Of a stretch of 64,000 nt of DNA, positions 34,416 to 43,037 are shown one piece after another. The translations under genes and the position numbers were made by a program. Positions within the stretch are counted from its first letter, which is position 1. Each line of letters starts with the position of its first letter. The notes below the pieces were generated by a model. That model searched no databases and was not told where the DNA came from. It saw nothing but the letters and a program-made list of their open reading frames with translations. The DNA is taken from the NCBI RefSeq assembly GCF_030012605.2, contig NZ_CP114055.2. One strand, written 5' to 3'. This DNA is from Bergeyella_A cardium (GTDB taxonomy: Bacteria; Bacteroidota; Bacteroidia; Flavobacteriales; Weeksellaceae).

Positions 34416-35660
34416 ATGAACGAAAAAGACTATCAGGAGGCAATAGACTGGCTCTTTGTGCAAGCACCCAATTATCAAATTAATGGTAAAAAAGCATATA
34501 AACCAGGCTTGGAAAACATTCGTAGGCTCTGCGATTTCTTTGGAAATCCACAAGAAAAGATAAAGACCATCCACATAGGGGGTACCAATGGTAAAGGCTC
34601 TACCAGTAATATGCTCGCCTCCGTCTTGCAGCAGTCGGGGTATAAAGTGGGGCTCTTTACTTCTCCTCATCTCATTGATTTTACAGAGCGGATAAAAATT
34701 AATGGTAACAACTGTGATAAGACTTTTGTGTTCGGCTTTATACAAAAGCTAAAAAACCTTCCGAAAGATGATATCAAGCCCTCTTTTTTTGAATATACTA
34801 CTATTATGGCGTTTGATTATTTCTACAAGAATCAGGTAGATTTTGCCATTATAGAAGTGGGGCTTGGTGGTCGTCTGGATTCTACTAATATCATCCTCCC
34901 GATGCTCTCCGCTATTACCAATATATCCCTTGACCATCAGGATATCTTAGGCGAGACTCTGGAGCAAATAGCCCAAGAGAAAGCAGGAATTATAAAGCCC
35001 GATATTCCTATCGTTTGCGGCAGTGATGATGCCATTGTAAAGGAAATCATCAGAAAAATAGCAGATGAAAACAGAAGCCCATTCATTGATGCTACAGAGC
35101 GGGATTCTCCTTTTACCACCGATTTAAAGGGAAGGTATCAGCAGAAAAATATCCGTGTAGTCTTGTCTCTTATCGATGTTTTAAAGGATTTGGGCATCAT
35201 CATCACCGAAGAGGATATCGCTGCTGGGCTAATGAATGTACAGAAGAATACAGGTTTTATCGGTCGCTGGTATGAGTTCTCTCGTGCGCCACTCACCATT
35301 TGTGATACGGGGCATAACCAAGCGGGATTAGAGGAGGTTTTTTCCCAGCTTTGTTCAATGCCTGTCTTTAAGCACATCATTTTAGGCTTTGTAAATGATA
35401 AGAAAATAGATAAAGTCCTCTCCATTCTCCCGAAAAATGCGTGTTATTATTTCGTGAAACCATCGGTAGAGAGGGGGAGACACCCCAAAGACTACGAAGA
35501 TTTATTGAAGGCTCAGCAAATCTCTTATCACCTATTCGATAGTGTAAATGATGGATATACAGCTGCATTAAAATCCTGCAAAAAAGACGAAATGATCTTT
35601 ATAGGAGGGAGTAATTTTGTGGTTGGAGATTTTTTAAAAGAAAATTTGGAGGGTAAATAA
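34416..35660 (+). CDS. folC: Bifunctional folylpolyglutamate synthase / dihydrofolate synthase
   Basis: 414 residues from ATG 34416 (MNEKDYQEAIDWLF); the longer frame would include the promoter. Mur-ligase fold motifs: THIGGTNGKGSTSNMLA (P-loop, near 52), GLFTSPHL, EVGLGGRLDSTN near 150, and SLDHQDILG near 175. It adds glutamate to dihydropteroate and to reduced folates with ATP. It is the third C1-folate gene of the window with metF and folD, all at separate sites. Confidence 0.94.
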   Translation: MNEKDYQEAIDWLFVQAPNYQINGKKAYKPGLENIRRLCDFFGNPQEKIKTIHIGGTNGKGSTSNMLASVLQQSGYKVGLFTSPHLIDFTERIKINGNNCDKTFVFGFIQKLKNLPKDDIKPSFFEYTTIMAFDYFYKNQVDFAIIEVGLGGRLDSTNIILPMLSAITNISLDHQDILGETLEQIAQEKAGIIKPDIPIVCGSDDAIVKEIIRKIADENRSPFIDATERDSPFTTDLKGRYQQKNIRVVLSLIDVLKDLGIIITEEDIAAGLMNVQKNTGFIGRWYEFSRAPLTICDTGHNQAGLEEVFSQLCSMPVFKHIILGFVNDKKIDKVLSILPKNACYYFVKPSVERGRHPKDYEDLLKAQQISYHLFDSVNDGYTAALKSCKKDEMIFIGGSNFVVGDFLKENLEGK

Positions 35661-35675
35661 AAAACTGTATATTTG
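35645..35675 (+). promoter_or_regulatory. Promoter of the tandem tRNA-Val genes
   Basis: TTTG (35645-35648), exactly 19 bp, TATATTTG (35668-35675): a perfect Bacteroidota consensus. It overlaps the last codons of folC. The first tRNA starts 18 bp after it. Confidence 0.85.
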
Positions 35676-35692
35676 CACCACTCAAAACGAGA

Positions 35693-35767
35693 GGGCGGTT
35701 AGCTCAGTTGGTTCAGAGCATCTGGTTTACACCCAGAGGGTCGGGGGTTCGAATCCCTCACCGCCCA
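35693..35767 (+). tRNA. tRNA-Val (TAC), copy 1
   Basis: 75 nt. Acceptor GGGCGGT / ACCGCCC with A discriminator; anticodon stem-loop TCTGG-TTTACAC-CCAGA with anticodon TAC; T arm GGGGTTCGAATCCCT. CCA is not encoded. Confidence 0.95.
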
Positions 35768-35775
35768 CCGAGCAA

Positions 35776-35850
35776 GGGTTCTTAGCTCAGCTGGTTCAGA
35801 GCATCTGGTTTACACCCAGAGGGTCAGGGGTTCGAATCCCTTAGAACCCA
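35776..35850 (+). tRNA. tRNA-Val (TAC), copy 2
   Basis: 75 nt, 8 bp behind copy 1. The body is almost identical to copy 1, with the same TAC anticodon, but the acceptor stem is GGGTTCT / AGAACCC, paired and different. CCA is encoded directly after the discriminator A (35851-35853). Confidence 0.95.
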
Positions 35851-35854
35851 CCAA

Positions 35855-35887
35855 AGTCTAAAATCATCAGGTTTTAGACTTTTTTTA
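35855..35887 (+). terminator. Terminator of the tRNA-Val pair
   Basis: AAGTCTAAAA pairs with TTTTAGACTT around TCATCAGG and ends in TTTTT. Confidence 0.88.
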
Positions 35888-35999
35888 TGCAATAGGAGGG
35901 TCATTATCTATTCTTGGGGAGAGTTTGCTATAATAATATAAAGAAGAGGGTGAAGTCTCATTTTTATTGATTAAAGAGATTATGTCCCCAAAAAAGAAG

Positions 36000-36007
36000 T
36001 AAATTTG
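36000..36007 (+). promoter_or_regulatory. -7 promoter element of the hemACDE operon
   Basis: TAAATTTG fits TAnnTTTG and ends 6 bases before the hemA ATG at 36014. Initiation about six bases past the element would give a leaderless or near-leaderless mRNA. No consensus -33 lies at 19 bp. Confidence 0.6.
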
Positions 36008-36013
36008 CACGCA

Positions 36014-37291
36014 ATGAAGCAAAATCTGGACATACACAAGACCTCAAACTTTTCTGTGCTGAGCATTAGCTATGAAAAAGCAGATGCCGAAACGCGCGGG
36101 AAGTTTGCTTTTTTTGATGAAAATGTAAAGGAATTTGTACGAAGGATAAGCGAGAAACAGCTGGGAGATGCTTTTGTGGTTTCTACCTGTAACCGAACCG
36201 AAATCTATACCACTACGCTCAACTATATCTTCATCGTGGAGGAATATTGTAAGCTAATAGGGGTGCATTTGCTCGATTTTATGCGCTTCGCTACGGTGCT
36301 CAACAGGGAAGATGCCCTGAACCACCTCTTCCGAGTGGCGGGTGGATTAGAAAGCCAGATTATTGGCGATTTTGAGATTATTGGGCAGATAAAAAATGCG
36401 TATAACCGATTCAAAAGAGAGAAAAAAAATTCTAATCCTTACCTTGAAAGAGCGATTAATTCGGCAATTCAGATTTCCAAACGAATAAAAAATGAAACAG
36501 GAATCTCAAATGGTGCAGCATCGGTCTCGTATGCGGCGGTGCATTATATTTTGAACCATCAGCAGAATGTCTCGGAGAAGAATATCCTCCTGCTCGGAGT
36601 GGGAGAGATTGGTCAGAATACGGTGGATAATCTCATTAAGCACATCTATCAGCCTAAGATTAAAATCGCCAACCGCAGCAGTGAGAAGGCAGAGAAAATC
36701 GCAGAGAAATATCATATCCCGAGCATCCCTTATGAGCGCCTGAATGATGAACTACCCCAAACCGATATACTCATCGTAGCTACAGGAGCCAAAACACCTA
36801 TTATCAATAAAGAACATTTCCCAAATAATGGAAAGAAAACCCTTATTATAGACCTTTCTATCCCGAATAATGTGGATAAAACCGTTCTGGAAAACCCGAA
36901 TATCACCTTGATAGATGTAGATCAGCTCTCGGTACAGATACAGGAGACAATGGAGCAGAGGAGAAAGGAAATCCCCAAAGCAGAGCAAATCATTAAACTG
37001 ATGATGAAGGATTTTTTTGAATGGGAGAAGACCAGAAAAATGGCTCCGAAGATTCATCACTTCAAAGCCGTACTCAAAAATATGGAGAGAAACGAAATGC
37101 ATAATATCCATAAAAAACACAGATATGTGAATATAGATGATATGGAGCTTTCGGAGAAAATAATACAGAAAATAACCAATCGTTTTGCAAAATATATTAT
37201 AGACCACCCTTGGAAAGCGGAGGAAGTAAGTAAAATGATGCACGAGATTTTAGTAGAACAACCCAATAAGGAGTTTAATGAGAAGCATTAA
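36014..37291 (+). CDS. hemA: Glutamyl-tRNA reductase
   Basis: 425 residues from ATG 36014; a TTG three codons earlier lies inside the promoter element. The active-site Cys59 is in VVSTCNRTEIY. The GGLESQIIGDFEIIGQ segment (near 115) and the NADPH-binding LLGVGEIGQNTVDNL (near 195) follow, then the helical dimerisation domain. It reduces Glu-tRNA to glutamate semialdehyde, the committed step of tetrapyrrole synthesis. It overlaps hemC by 14 bp. Confidence 0.96.
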   Translation: MKQNLDIHKTSNFSVLSISYEKADAETRGKFAFFDENVKEFVRRISEKQLGDAFVVSTCNRTEIYTTTLNYIFIVEEYCKLIGVHLLDFMRFATVLNREDALNHLFRVAGGLESQIIGDFEIIGQIKNAYNRFKREKKNSNPYLERAINSAIQISKRIKNETGISNGAASVSYAAVHYILNHQQNVSEKNILLLGVGEIGQNTVDNLIKHIYQPKIKIANRSSEKAEKIAEKYHIPSIPYERLNDELPQTDILIVATGAKTPIINKEHFPNNGKKTLIIDLSIPNNVDKTVLENPNITLIDVDQLSVQIQETMEQRRKEIPKAEQIIKLMMKDFFEWEKTRKMAPKIHHFKAVLKNMERNEMHNIHKKHRYVNIDDMELSEKIIQKITNRFAKYIIDHPWKAEEVSKMMHEILVEQPNKEFNEKH

Positions 37292-38183
37292 AATAGGGAC
37301 TCGTCATTCGCCATTAGCACTATGGCAAGCCCGCGAAGTAGAGCGTAGATTACAAGCCTTGAACCTAAGTACAGAGGTATTCCCCATCATATCCACAGGA
37401 GATAAAAACCTCTCTCAGCCTCTCTATTCTATGGGGATTACAGGGGTTTTTACCAAAGATTTAGACCTGGCACTTCTCAATAAAGAGATTGATATTGCAG
37501 TACATTCACTTAAAGATGTGCCTACTCAGCTTCCAGAAGGGATAAAAGTATTGGCATATTTGGAAAGAGATTTTCCTCAAGATGTATTGGTGCGCAGTAC
37601 GGCAGCTAAAGATAAGCCGCTTCAAGATTTGAAAATCGCTACCAGTAGCCTGAGAAGAAGAGCTTTTTGGGCAAAGCAATTCCCCAATACGAGTTTTGTA
37701 GATATCAGAGGAAATGTAAATACCCGCCTCCAAAAAATAGAAGATGGCTTGGCAGATGCTACCCTGTTTTCATTGGCGGGAATTAAGCGCTTAAACCTCA
37801 ATATAACCTATGAAGAGCTTCCATTTATGATTTCTGCACCTTCTCAGGGGGTGGTAGTAGTTGTCGGGAGAGATGGAGATAATGATGAGCTAAATAATCG
37901 AGTGAGAGAAATCAATCATCTTAATACCCAGTATTGCGTAGAGGTAGAGCGGGATTTTCTCCAAACATTGGAGGGTGGTTGTACGGCTCCCATTGGTGCT
38001 ATTGCCGATATACAGGGCAGTGAGATGGTATTTAAAGGCAGATTATGCTCCCTTGATGGAAAAAAATGTATTGAAATAAACGAAAAATTCAGTTTTAGCG
38101 TTAATCAAAAATATGGTAAAATATTAGCCGAGCAGGTTTTAAGGCAAGGAGGAGAAGAAATAATGAAAAGCCTCAAATTATAG
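37278..38183 (+). CDS. hemC: Hydroxymethylbilane synthase (porphobilinogen deaminase)
   Basis: 301 residues. N-terminus IKIGTRHSPLALWQAREV; VHSLKDVPTQLPEG near 75 supplies the catalytic Asp; the cofactor-bearing Cys is in the LEGGCTAPIGA segment near residue 233. It polymerises four porphobilinogens. The start lies inside the end of hemA and the stop touches hemD. Confidence 0.96.
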   Translation: MRSIKIGTRHSPLALWQAREVERRLQALNLSTEVFPIISTGDKNLSQPLYSMGITGVFTKDLDLALLNKEIDIAVHSLKDVPTQLPEGIKVLAYLERDFPQDVLVRSTAAKDKPLQDLKIATSSLRRRAFWAKQFPNTSFVDIRGNVNTRLQKIEDGLADATLFSLAGIKRLNLNITYEELPFMISAPSQGVVVVVGRDGDNDELNNRVREINHLNTQYCVEVERDFLQTLEGGCTAPIGAIADIQGSEMVFKGRLCSLDGKKCIEINEKFSFSVNQKYGKILAEQVLRQGGEEIMKSLKL

Positions 38184-38864
38184 ATGAAGAAAATTCTATT
38201 CACAAAGAAAATAGACGAACAATTAGTTTCCAATATACTTGGAGGCTCGTTTTATTGTGAATATATAGAGGCTATCCGAATTAAAAACAGGAAAGTAAAA
38301 CCCTTTAATGTACGGGGGAAATCCATCATCTTTACCAGTGTAAATGGCGTAAAATCATTCTTTGAAAATGGTTTTGTTCTTAATCAGGATTTTACCAACA
38401 GGCTGTGCTTTAATAGGGTCTATGCCGTAGGTATTAAAACCAAAAGAGAGCTTAGGAAGTATGGAGTAAATACTTATAAGGTCTTTTCTTATGCCTATGT
38501 GCTTATAGATTTTATTATCAATAAAGCCAATGAAGAGTGCTACATTCATTTTTGTGGTAATCTGGCTTTGGATCTGTTTAATAACAAGCTCCCATTGCAA
38601 AATATTAGTTATAGAAGGATAGTGGTGTATGATACCGAACTTCTCTATCCAGAAATTAATGAAAACTATGACGGCATCGTCTTTTTTAGCCCAAGTGGCG
38701 TTCGGAGTGTTCTAACAAATAATGATATAGGACAAGCAAAAGTCTTTGCTATTGGGCGAACTACTGAAGACGAACTCAAAAAATACAATATCAAGAATAT
38801 AATAACCAATAATGAGGCAAACTTAGATGGGATTTTTCATTCCATAAAGAATACCGAATTCTAA
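38184..38864 (+). CDS. hemD: Uroporphyrinogen-III synthase
   Basis: 226 residues, beginning on the base after the hemC stop. The sequence is weakly conserved, as is usual for HemD. IIFTSVNGVKSFFEN near residue 50, RVYAVGIKTKRELRKYG near 78 and FFSPSGVRSVL near 167 are recognisable, as is the final VFAIGRTTEDELKKY. Position in hemA-hemC-hemD-hemE supports the call. It closes hydroxymethylbilane to uroporphyrinogen III. A second HemD-like gene lies at 53377-54117. Confidence 0.88.
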   Translation: MKKILFTKKIDEQLVSNILGGSFYCEYIEAIRIKNRKVKPFNVRGKSIIFTSVNGVKSFFENGFVLNQDFTNRLCFNRVYAVGIKTKRELRKYGVNTYKVFSYAYVLIDFIINKANEECYIHFCGNLALDLFNNKLPLQNISYRRIVVYDTELLYPEINENYDGIVFFSPSGVRSVLTNNDIGQAKVFAIGRTTEDELKKYNIKNIITNNEANLDGIFHSIKNTEF

Positions 38865-38886
38865 GTTTGTGAGTATAGATATAATT

Positions 38887-39912
38887 ATGATTAAAAACGA
38901 CTTATATTTAAGAGCTTTAAAAGGTGAAACGGTAGAAAGGCCTCCCGTTTGGATGATGAGACAGGCAGGGAGATATCTCCCAGAATTTATTGCTCTAAGA
39001 GATAAATATGACTTCTTCACTCGGTGCCAAACTCCAGAATTAGCAGCCGAGATTACCGTACAACCCATTAGACGATTTCCGTTAGACGCTGCAATTTTAT
39101 TCTCAGATATCCTTGTAGTACCGCAGGCGATGGGTATAGATTTCAAAATGAAGGAAGGTATAGGTCCCTGGCTTGAAACCCCTATCCGAACGCAAGCACA
39201 GGTAGATGCCATTAAACTTCCCCAAGTAGATGAAACCTTAGGCTATGTATTTGATGCCATAGAGCTCAGCCTCCAAATGCTGAATAATGATATTCCGCTT
39301 ATAGGTTTTGCCGGTTCTCCTTGGACGATTCTCTGCTACTGCGTAGAGGGAAAAGGTTCAAAGGCATTTGATATCGCTAAGTCTTTTTGTTTTCAGCAGC
39401 CAGAAGTTGCTCATCAGCTCTTGCAGAAGATTACAGATACCACCATCGCCTATCTCAAAAGAAAGGTAGAAAAAGGAGTTTCTGCGGTTCAGATTTTTGA
39501 TTCTTGGGGCGGTATGCTTTCCCCAGAAGATTATAGAGAATTTTCTTGGAAGTATATCCATCAGATCGTAGAGGAGCTGTCTAAGGTTACCCACACTGTA
39601 GTTTTTGCTAAGGGCTGTTGGTATGCTTTAGAGGAGATGTCTCTTAGTAAAGCATCGGCTTTGGGAGTAGATTGGACGGTGAGTCCAGAGCTTGCGAGGC
39701 ATTTTACTCAGAACAGAATTACCCTGCAAGGGAATTTTGACCCTGCCCGACTGCATTCATCACCAGAGGTAATTAAGCGAATGGTAGGCGAGATGATTCA
39801 TCGCTTTGGAAAAGACAAATACATCGCAAATCTCGGGCACGGAATCTTGCCGAATATCCCTCTGGAAAACGCCGAAGCCTTTGTTCGCGCTGTGGTGGAC
39901 TGGAAACCTTAA
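38887..39912 (+). CDS. hemE: Uroporphyrinogen decarboxylase
   Basis: 341 residues from ATG 38887; an earlier GTG at 38869 is possible. Motifs: PPVWMMRQAGRYLPEF near the N-terminus, AAILFSDILVVPQAMG near 72, GFAGSPWTILCYCVEGKGSK near 140 and LGHGILPNIPLENAEAFV near 317. It removes the four acetate carboxyls to give coproporphyrinogen III. Last gene of the hem operon, 22 bp after hemD. Confidence 0.96.
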   Translation: MIKNDLYLRALKGETVERPPVWMMRQAGRYLPEFIALRDKYDFFTRCQTPELAAEITVQPIRRFPLDAAILFSDILVVPQAMGIDFKMKEGIGPWLETPIRTQAQVDAIKLPQVDETLGYVFDAIELSLQMLNNDIPLIGFAGSPWTILCYCVEGKGSKAFDIAKSFCFQQPEVAHQLLQKITDTTIAYLKRKVEKGVSAVQIFDSWGGMLSPEDYREFSWKYIHQIVEELSKVTHTVVFAKGCWYALEEMSLSKASALGVDWTVSPELARHFTQNRITLQGNFDPARLHSSPEVIKRMVGEMIHRFGKDKYIANLGHGILPNIPLENAEAFVRAVVDWKP

Positions 39913-39933
39913 TCGAGATTGATGAATTTATAA

Positions 39934-40662
39934 ATGATGGCGAACTGGCTTGAAAGAACCGAGCTTCTCATAAAAAAAACTGGTGTAGAGAGGCTTCAGA
40001 ATGCGAATATTTTAGTCGTTGGGCTCGGTGGGGTAGGAGGCTTTGCAGCCGAATTTATTGCAAGAGCAGGCGTAGGCAAAATGACCATCGTAGATGGCGA
40101 TACAGTGGATATTACGAATATTAATCGGCAGCTACCCGCCCTGCATTCCACCATTGGAAAAGCAAAAACGGAGCTCATCTCCCAGAGGCTTTTGGATATC
40201 AACCCTTATCTTCAGCTTACGGCTCTTCATCAGTTCCTCAATCCTGAAAATATGGAGCCCCTGCTCGATGGGCAAGATTTTGATTATATTCTGGATTGTA
40301 TCGACAGTGTTTCGCCCAAGATTGAGCTCATAAAAGCTGCCCGAAAACGAAAGATAAAACTCGTAAGTGCTATGGGTGCAGGCGGCAAGACCGATCCGTC
40401 TATGGTAATGGTGAGAGACATCAGCAAGACGAATAATTGCTTCCTTGCCAAGCAGATTCGCAAAAGGCTCAGAAAGGAAAATATAAACAAAGGTTTCCGC
40501 TGTGTGTTCTCTAATGAGATTCAGGCGGAGGATAGCCTTAAAATGACCGATGGCTCGCAGTTTAAAAAATCATTCTACGGCACAATGAGCTTTATGCCTG
40601 CCATTTTTGGGCTTTATGCCGCTGCTGAAGCCATCAACCATATTTTAAAAATTGAAGATTGA
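39934..40662 (+). CDS. tcdA: tRNA threonylcarbamoyladenosine dehydratase
   Basis: 242 residues (start ATG 39934 or 39937). E1-like fold: ILVVGLGGVGGFAAEFIARAG (residues 26-46), DGDTVDITNINRQLPA near 54, DCIDSVSPKIELI near 118 and a CFLAKQIRKRLRK region near 172. The C-terminal GTMSFMPAIFGLYAAAEAI is typical. It dehydrates t6A37 of tRNA to cyclic ct6A using ATP. It lies 21 bp after hemE, and its stop overlaps rnpA. Confidence 0.92.
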   Translation: MMANWLERTELLIKKTGVERLQNANILVVGLGGVGGFAAEFIARAGVGKMTIVDGDTVDITNINRQLPALHSTIGKAKTELISQRLLDINPYLQLTALHQFLNPENMEPLLDGQDFDYILDCIDSVSPKIELIKAARKRKIKLVSAMGAGGKTDPSMVMVRDISKTNNCFLAKQIRKRLRKENINKGFRCVFSNEIQAEDSLKMTDGSQFKKSFYGTMSFMPAIFGLYAAAEAINHILKIED

Positions 40663-41006
40663 AAAAGTACGCCTACCCTCGCTCGGAAAAACTGAAACAA
40701 GATAAAGACTTCGCCCTTCTTTTTAAAAAGGGGAAATGGCGTACGGCAGGTGCCGTAAGGCTTGTTTTCACCTCCTCCGATGAGGTACAAAAGCCCAAAG
40801 TAGGGGTCTCTGCCTCTAAAAAACTCTTCAAACGCTCCATAGACCGAAACAGGGCCAAGCGCCTCCTGCGAGCGGTCTATCGCCACCATAAAGAAGCCTT
40901 TGCACAGAAATTCGGCAGCCAAACCCTCGCAATGCTTTTCTGGATTTCCCCAGAGCTTCCCCCCAACTACCAAACCGTAGAGGCTGACTTCCTAAAACTC
41001 CTCTGA
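40659..41006 (+). CDS. rnpA: Ribonuclease P protein component
   Basis: 115 residues. The start is TTG at 40659, overlapping the tcdA stop (TTGA); no in-frame ATG exists before the late middle of the protein, and the family needs the N-terminal RSEKLKQDKDFALLFKKG stretch. The RNR motif is RSIDRNRAKRLLRAVYR (residues 66-82). It helps RNase P RNA process tRNA 5' ends. The usual neighbour rpmH is absent. Translational coupling to tcdA puts two tRNA-maturation genes together. Confidence 0.92.
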   Translation: MKKYAYPRSEKLKQDKDFALLFKKGKWRTAGAVRLVFTSSDEVQKPKVGVSASKKLFKRSIDRNRAKRLLRAVYRHHKEAFAQKFGSQTLAMLFWISPELPPNYQTVEADFLKLL

Positions 41007-41057
41007 AATACCTCTCCTTTTGGGTTATTTATTCCATTAAATAAAATATAAAGACCT

Positions 41058-41945
41058 TTACCTAAAAAGGCAATGGACTTGGCAGAGGAATTTTAGGTAA
41101 GTAAAGCGGAGGAGGTCTGCCCAGAGGCGGTGCTGAAAGCAGACGCTCATACTGTAATGTATCCTTTGGAGGAGGGCTTTGTTCTCTTTTGGGGAGTTGT
41201 AGGAGATGGCAGAGCGGTAGATTTTTATCAAGGAGAGGTTGAGGAGGTGGGTGTGTTTTCCTTTGGCATCAATCTGGGCGCCGAGCGAGTGGTTGAGCTG
41301 GCGTTTTTTTACCAAGAAATCATCGATAAACCGTATTCTGAAGCGTCTCGAGAGGCGGTACCAGTAGTCTAAATCTTCAAAGAAGAGGCTTTCATCGTAG
41401 CCATTGAGGGCGATGAAGTGGGTGCGGCGCATCATAGCACTCACCGAGCAGAAGGTCTTTCCGCTGTGGAGCATCAGATAGTAATCAAAGCTGTGGAGAC
41501 GGCTGTCGAGCACCTTTCCTTCATTATCTACATCAAAAAAAGGCGTGGGGTTTTGTCCATTTTCATCGATAAGGTAGGCATTTCCGAAAACGATGCCCGT
41601 GCTATCATCCTGTTTTTGGAAGAAATCTATCTGTTTTTGAACGCAGTCGGTCAGGAGTACATCATCCGCAGAAAGATCGATGAGAAAATCTCCATTGGTA
41701 TATTTAAACATTGTATTGAATGCTTTGGGGAGGGGGAGGGGCTCATTGAGATGAATGAATCTGACCTCTGGGAAGTCTTTTAAATAGTCTCGAATAATAT
41801 GGAGGGAATCGTCTGTACTGCCATTGTCCAGAACAATTAATTCTATATTTTTGTAAGTCTGCTGTTGTACGGACTGTATGGCTTCCAAAACATACGGAGC
41901 GTGGTTGTAGCAGTTGCAAACAATGGAAACAAGAGGCAAGTCCAT
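41058..41945 (-). CDS. Family 2 glycosyltransferase
   Basis: 295 residues from ATG 41945 (MDLPLVSIVCNCYNH); the longer frame would overlap the divergent gene. GT-A motifs: VSIVCNCYNHAPYVLEAIQS, ELIVLDNGSTDDS near 33, and the metal-binding DLSADDVLL near 92. The ...FFEDLDYWYRLSRRFRI block near 200 fits the catalytic acidic residues. It transfers a sugar from a nucleotide donor to a glycan; donor and acceptor unknown. It is divergent, 21 bp from a GT4 gene. Confidence 0.88.
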   Translation of the reverse strand: MDLPLVSIVCNCYNHAPYVLEAIQSVQQQTYKNIELIVLDNGSTDDSLHIIRDYLKDFPEVRFIHLNEPLPLPKAFNTMFKYTNGDFLIDLSADDVLLTDCVQKQIDFFQKQDDSTGIVFGNAYLIDENGQNPTPFFDVDNEGKVLDSRLHSFDYYLMLHSGKTFCSVSAMMRRTHFIALNGYDESLFFEDLDYWYRLSRRFRIRFIDDFLVKKRQLNHSLGAQIDAKGKHTHLLNLSLIKIYRSAISYNSPKENKALLQRIHYSMSVCFQHRLWADLLRFTYLKFLCQVHCLFR

Positions 41946-41966
41946 AAAAAGATTTTCCCAAAAGTA

Positions 41967-43037
41967 ATGAATAAAAACTACAAAATAGCAATCGTTATCT
42001 ATAAGTTCTCGGAAGGGGGACTGGAGCGTATCGTTTCCAACAGTACTTTTGCTTTTCACCAGATGGGCTGTGAGGTTCATCTCTATGTGCTGAGTTCTCA
42101 GGTGGGATATCATTATGCGGGCAGGTTACATCAGTACCCCATAGATGCACTGAGTGGAGTGAGTAAGATGAAGGCTTATATGCGGTTTGCAAAATCCTTA
42201 AAGCAGGAGGATTTTGACTTTATTATAGACCACAGATGCAGGCTTAATCTTTTGATGGAGTTCTTCTGGTCAAAGTATATTTACAGAAATCAAAAGGTAT
42301 TTCATTATATACATTCGGCAGATGTGGATAGCTTCCTTTTCAGGAGCGAGAGGCTGAATAGGTTTCTCTATAGCGGGAGTTTTATCTGTGTTTCTAAAGC
42401 ATTGGCTCATTCGTTACAAAAGAAATTCCCGAGTTTAGATTTTCATACGATTTATAATCCCGTAGGTTTTAGTAAGGACTATTCGAATAACAGAGGTGAG
42501 TATATCATTACCCTCTCCCGAATGGCAGATGACAATCAAAAGCAAGTAGATGTATTGCTCAGTTGCTATGCAAAGAGTCTCCTACCATCTAAGGGTATAC
42601 GGCTGATGATTATAGGTAATGGTAGCCAAATGCAAATGATGAAAGAGCTGGCAAATGAATTAGGAATACAGCATTTGGTGGATTTTAAAGGTTTTATCCC
42701 AGAGCCCTACCAGTATATTGCTGATGCAAAATATACCGTGCTTTCCAGCAAATATGAAGGATTGCCTACCGTGCTTATAGAATCATTAATGCTGGGAACT
42801 CCTGTCATTGCGTTTGATTGCCCCACGGGTCCAGCAGAGATTATCATTAATAAGGAAAATGGTTTGCTCATAGAAAACCAAAACGAAGATGAATTTATAA
42901 AAGGAATGAATCTTCTGGCAGAAGACCATAACTTATACGAGTATCTAAAAGCCCATACAAAGGAAAGTGCAAAGATATTTAGCGTAGAAAATTTTATTTC
43001 CGAATGGAAAGAATTATTTAAAAAACACAAAAGATGA
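41967..43037 (+). CDS. Family 4 glycosyltransferase
   Basis: 356 residues from ATG 41967 (MNKNYKIAIVIYKFSEGGLERIV). GT-B fold: the N-terminal domain has GGLERIVSN near residue 17; the C-terminal domain shows ITLSRMADDNQKQVDVLL, LVDFKGFIPEPYQYIADA and the retaining-GT signature SSKYEGLPTVLIESLMLGTPVIAFDC near 262-287. The end (FSVENFISEWKELF) is typical. It overlaps the next GT4 gene by 4 bp. Confidence 0.9.
   Translation: MNKNYKIAIVIYKFSEGGLERIVSNSTFAFHQMGCEVHLYVLSSQVGYHYAGRLHQYPIDALSGVSKMKAYMRFAKSLKQEDFDFIIDHRCRLNLLMEFFWSKYIYRNQKVFHYIHSADVDSFLFRSERLNRFLYSGSFICVSKALAHSLQKKFPSLDFHTIYNPVGFSKDYSNNRGEYIITLSRMADDNQKQVDVLLSCYAKSLLPSKGIRLMIIGNGSQMQMMKELANELGIQHLVDFKGFIPEPYQYIADAKYTVLSSKYEGLPTVLIESLMLGTPVIAFDCPTGPAEIIINKENGLLIENQNEDEFIKGMNLLAEDHNLYEYLKAHTKESAKIFSVENFISEWKELFKKHKR

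Noticed and set aside
41865..41966. Longer N-terminus for the GT4 gene
   Set aside because: It would overlap the divergent GT2 gene and precedes the conserved MNKNYKIAIVIY start; same logic for the GT2 frame up to 42113.
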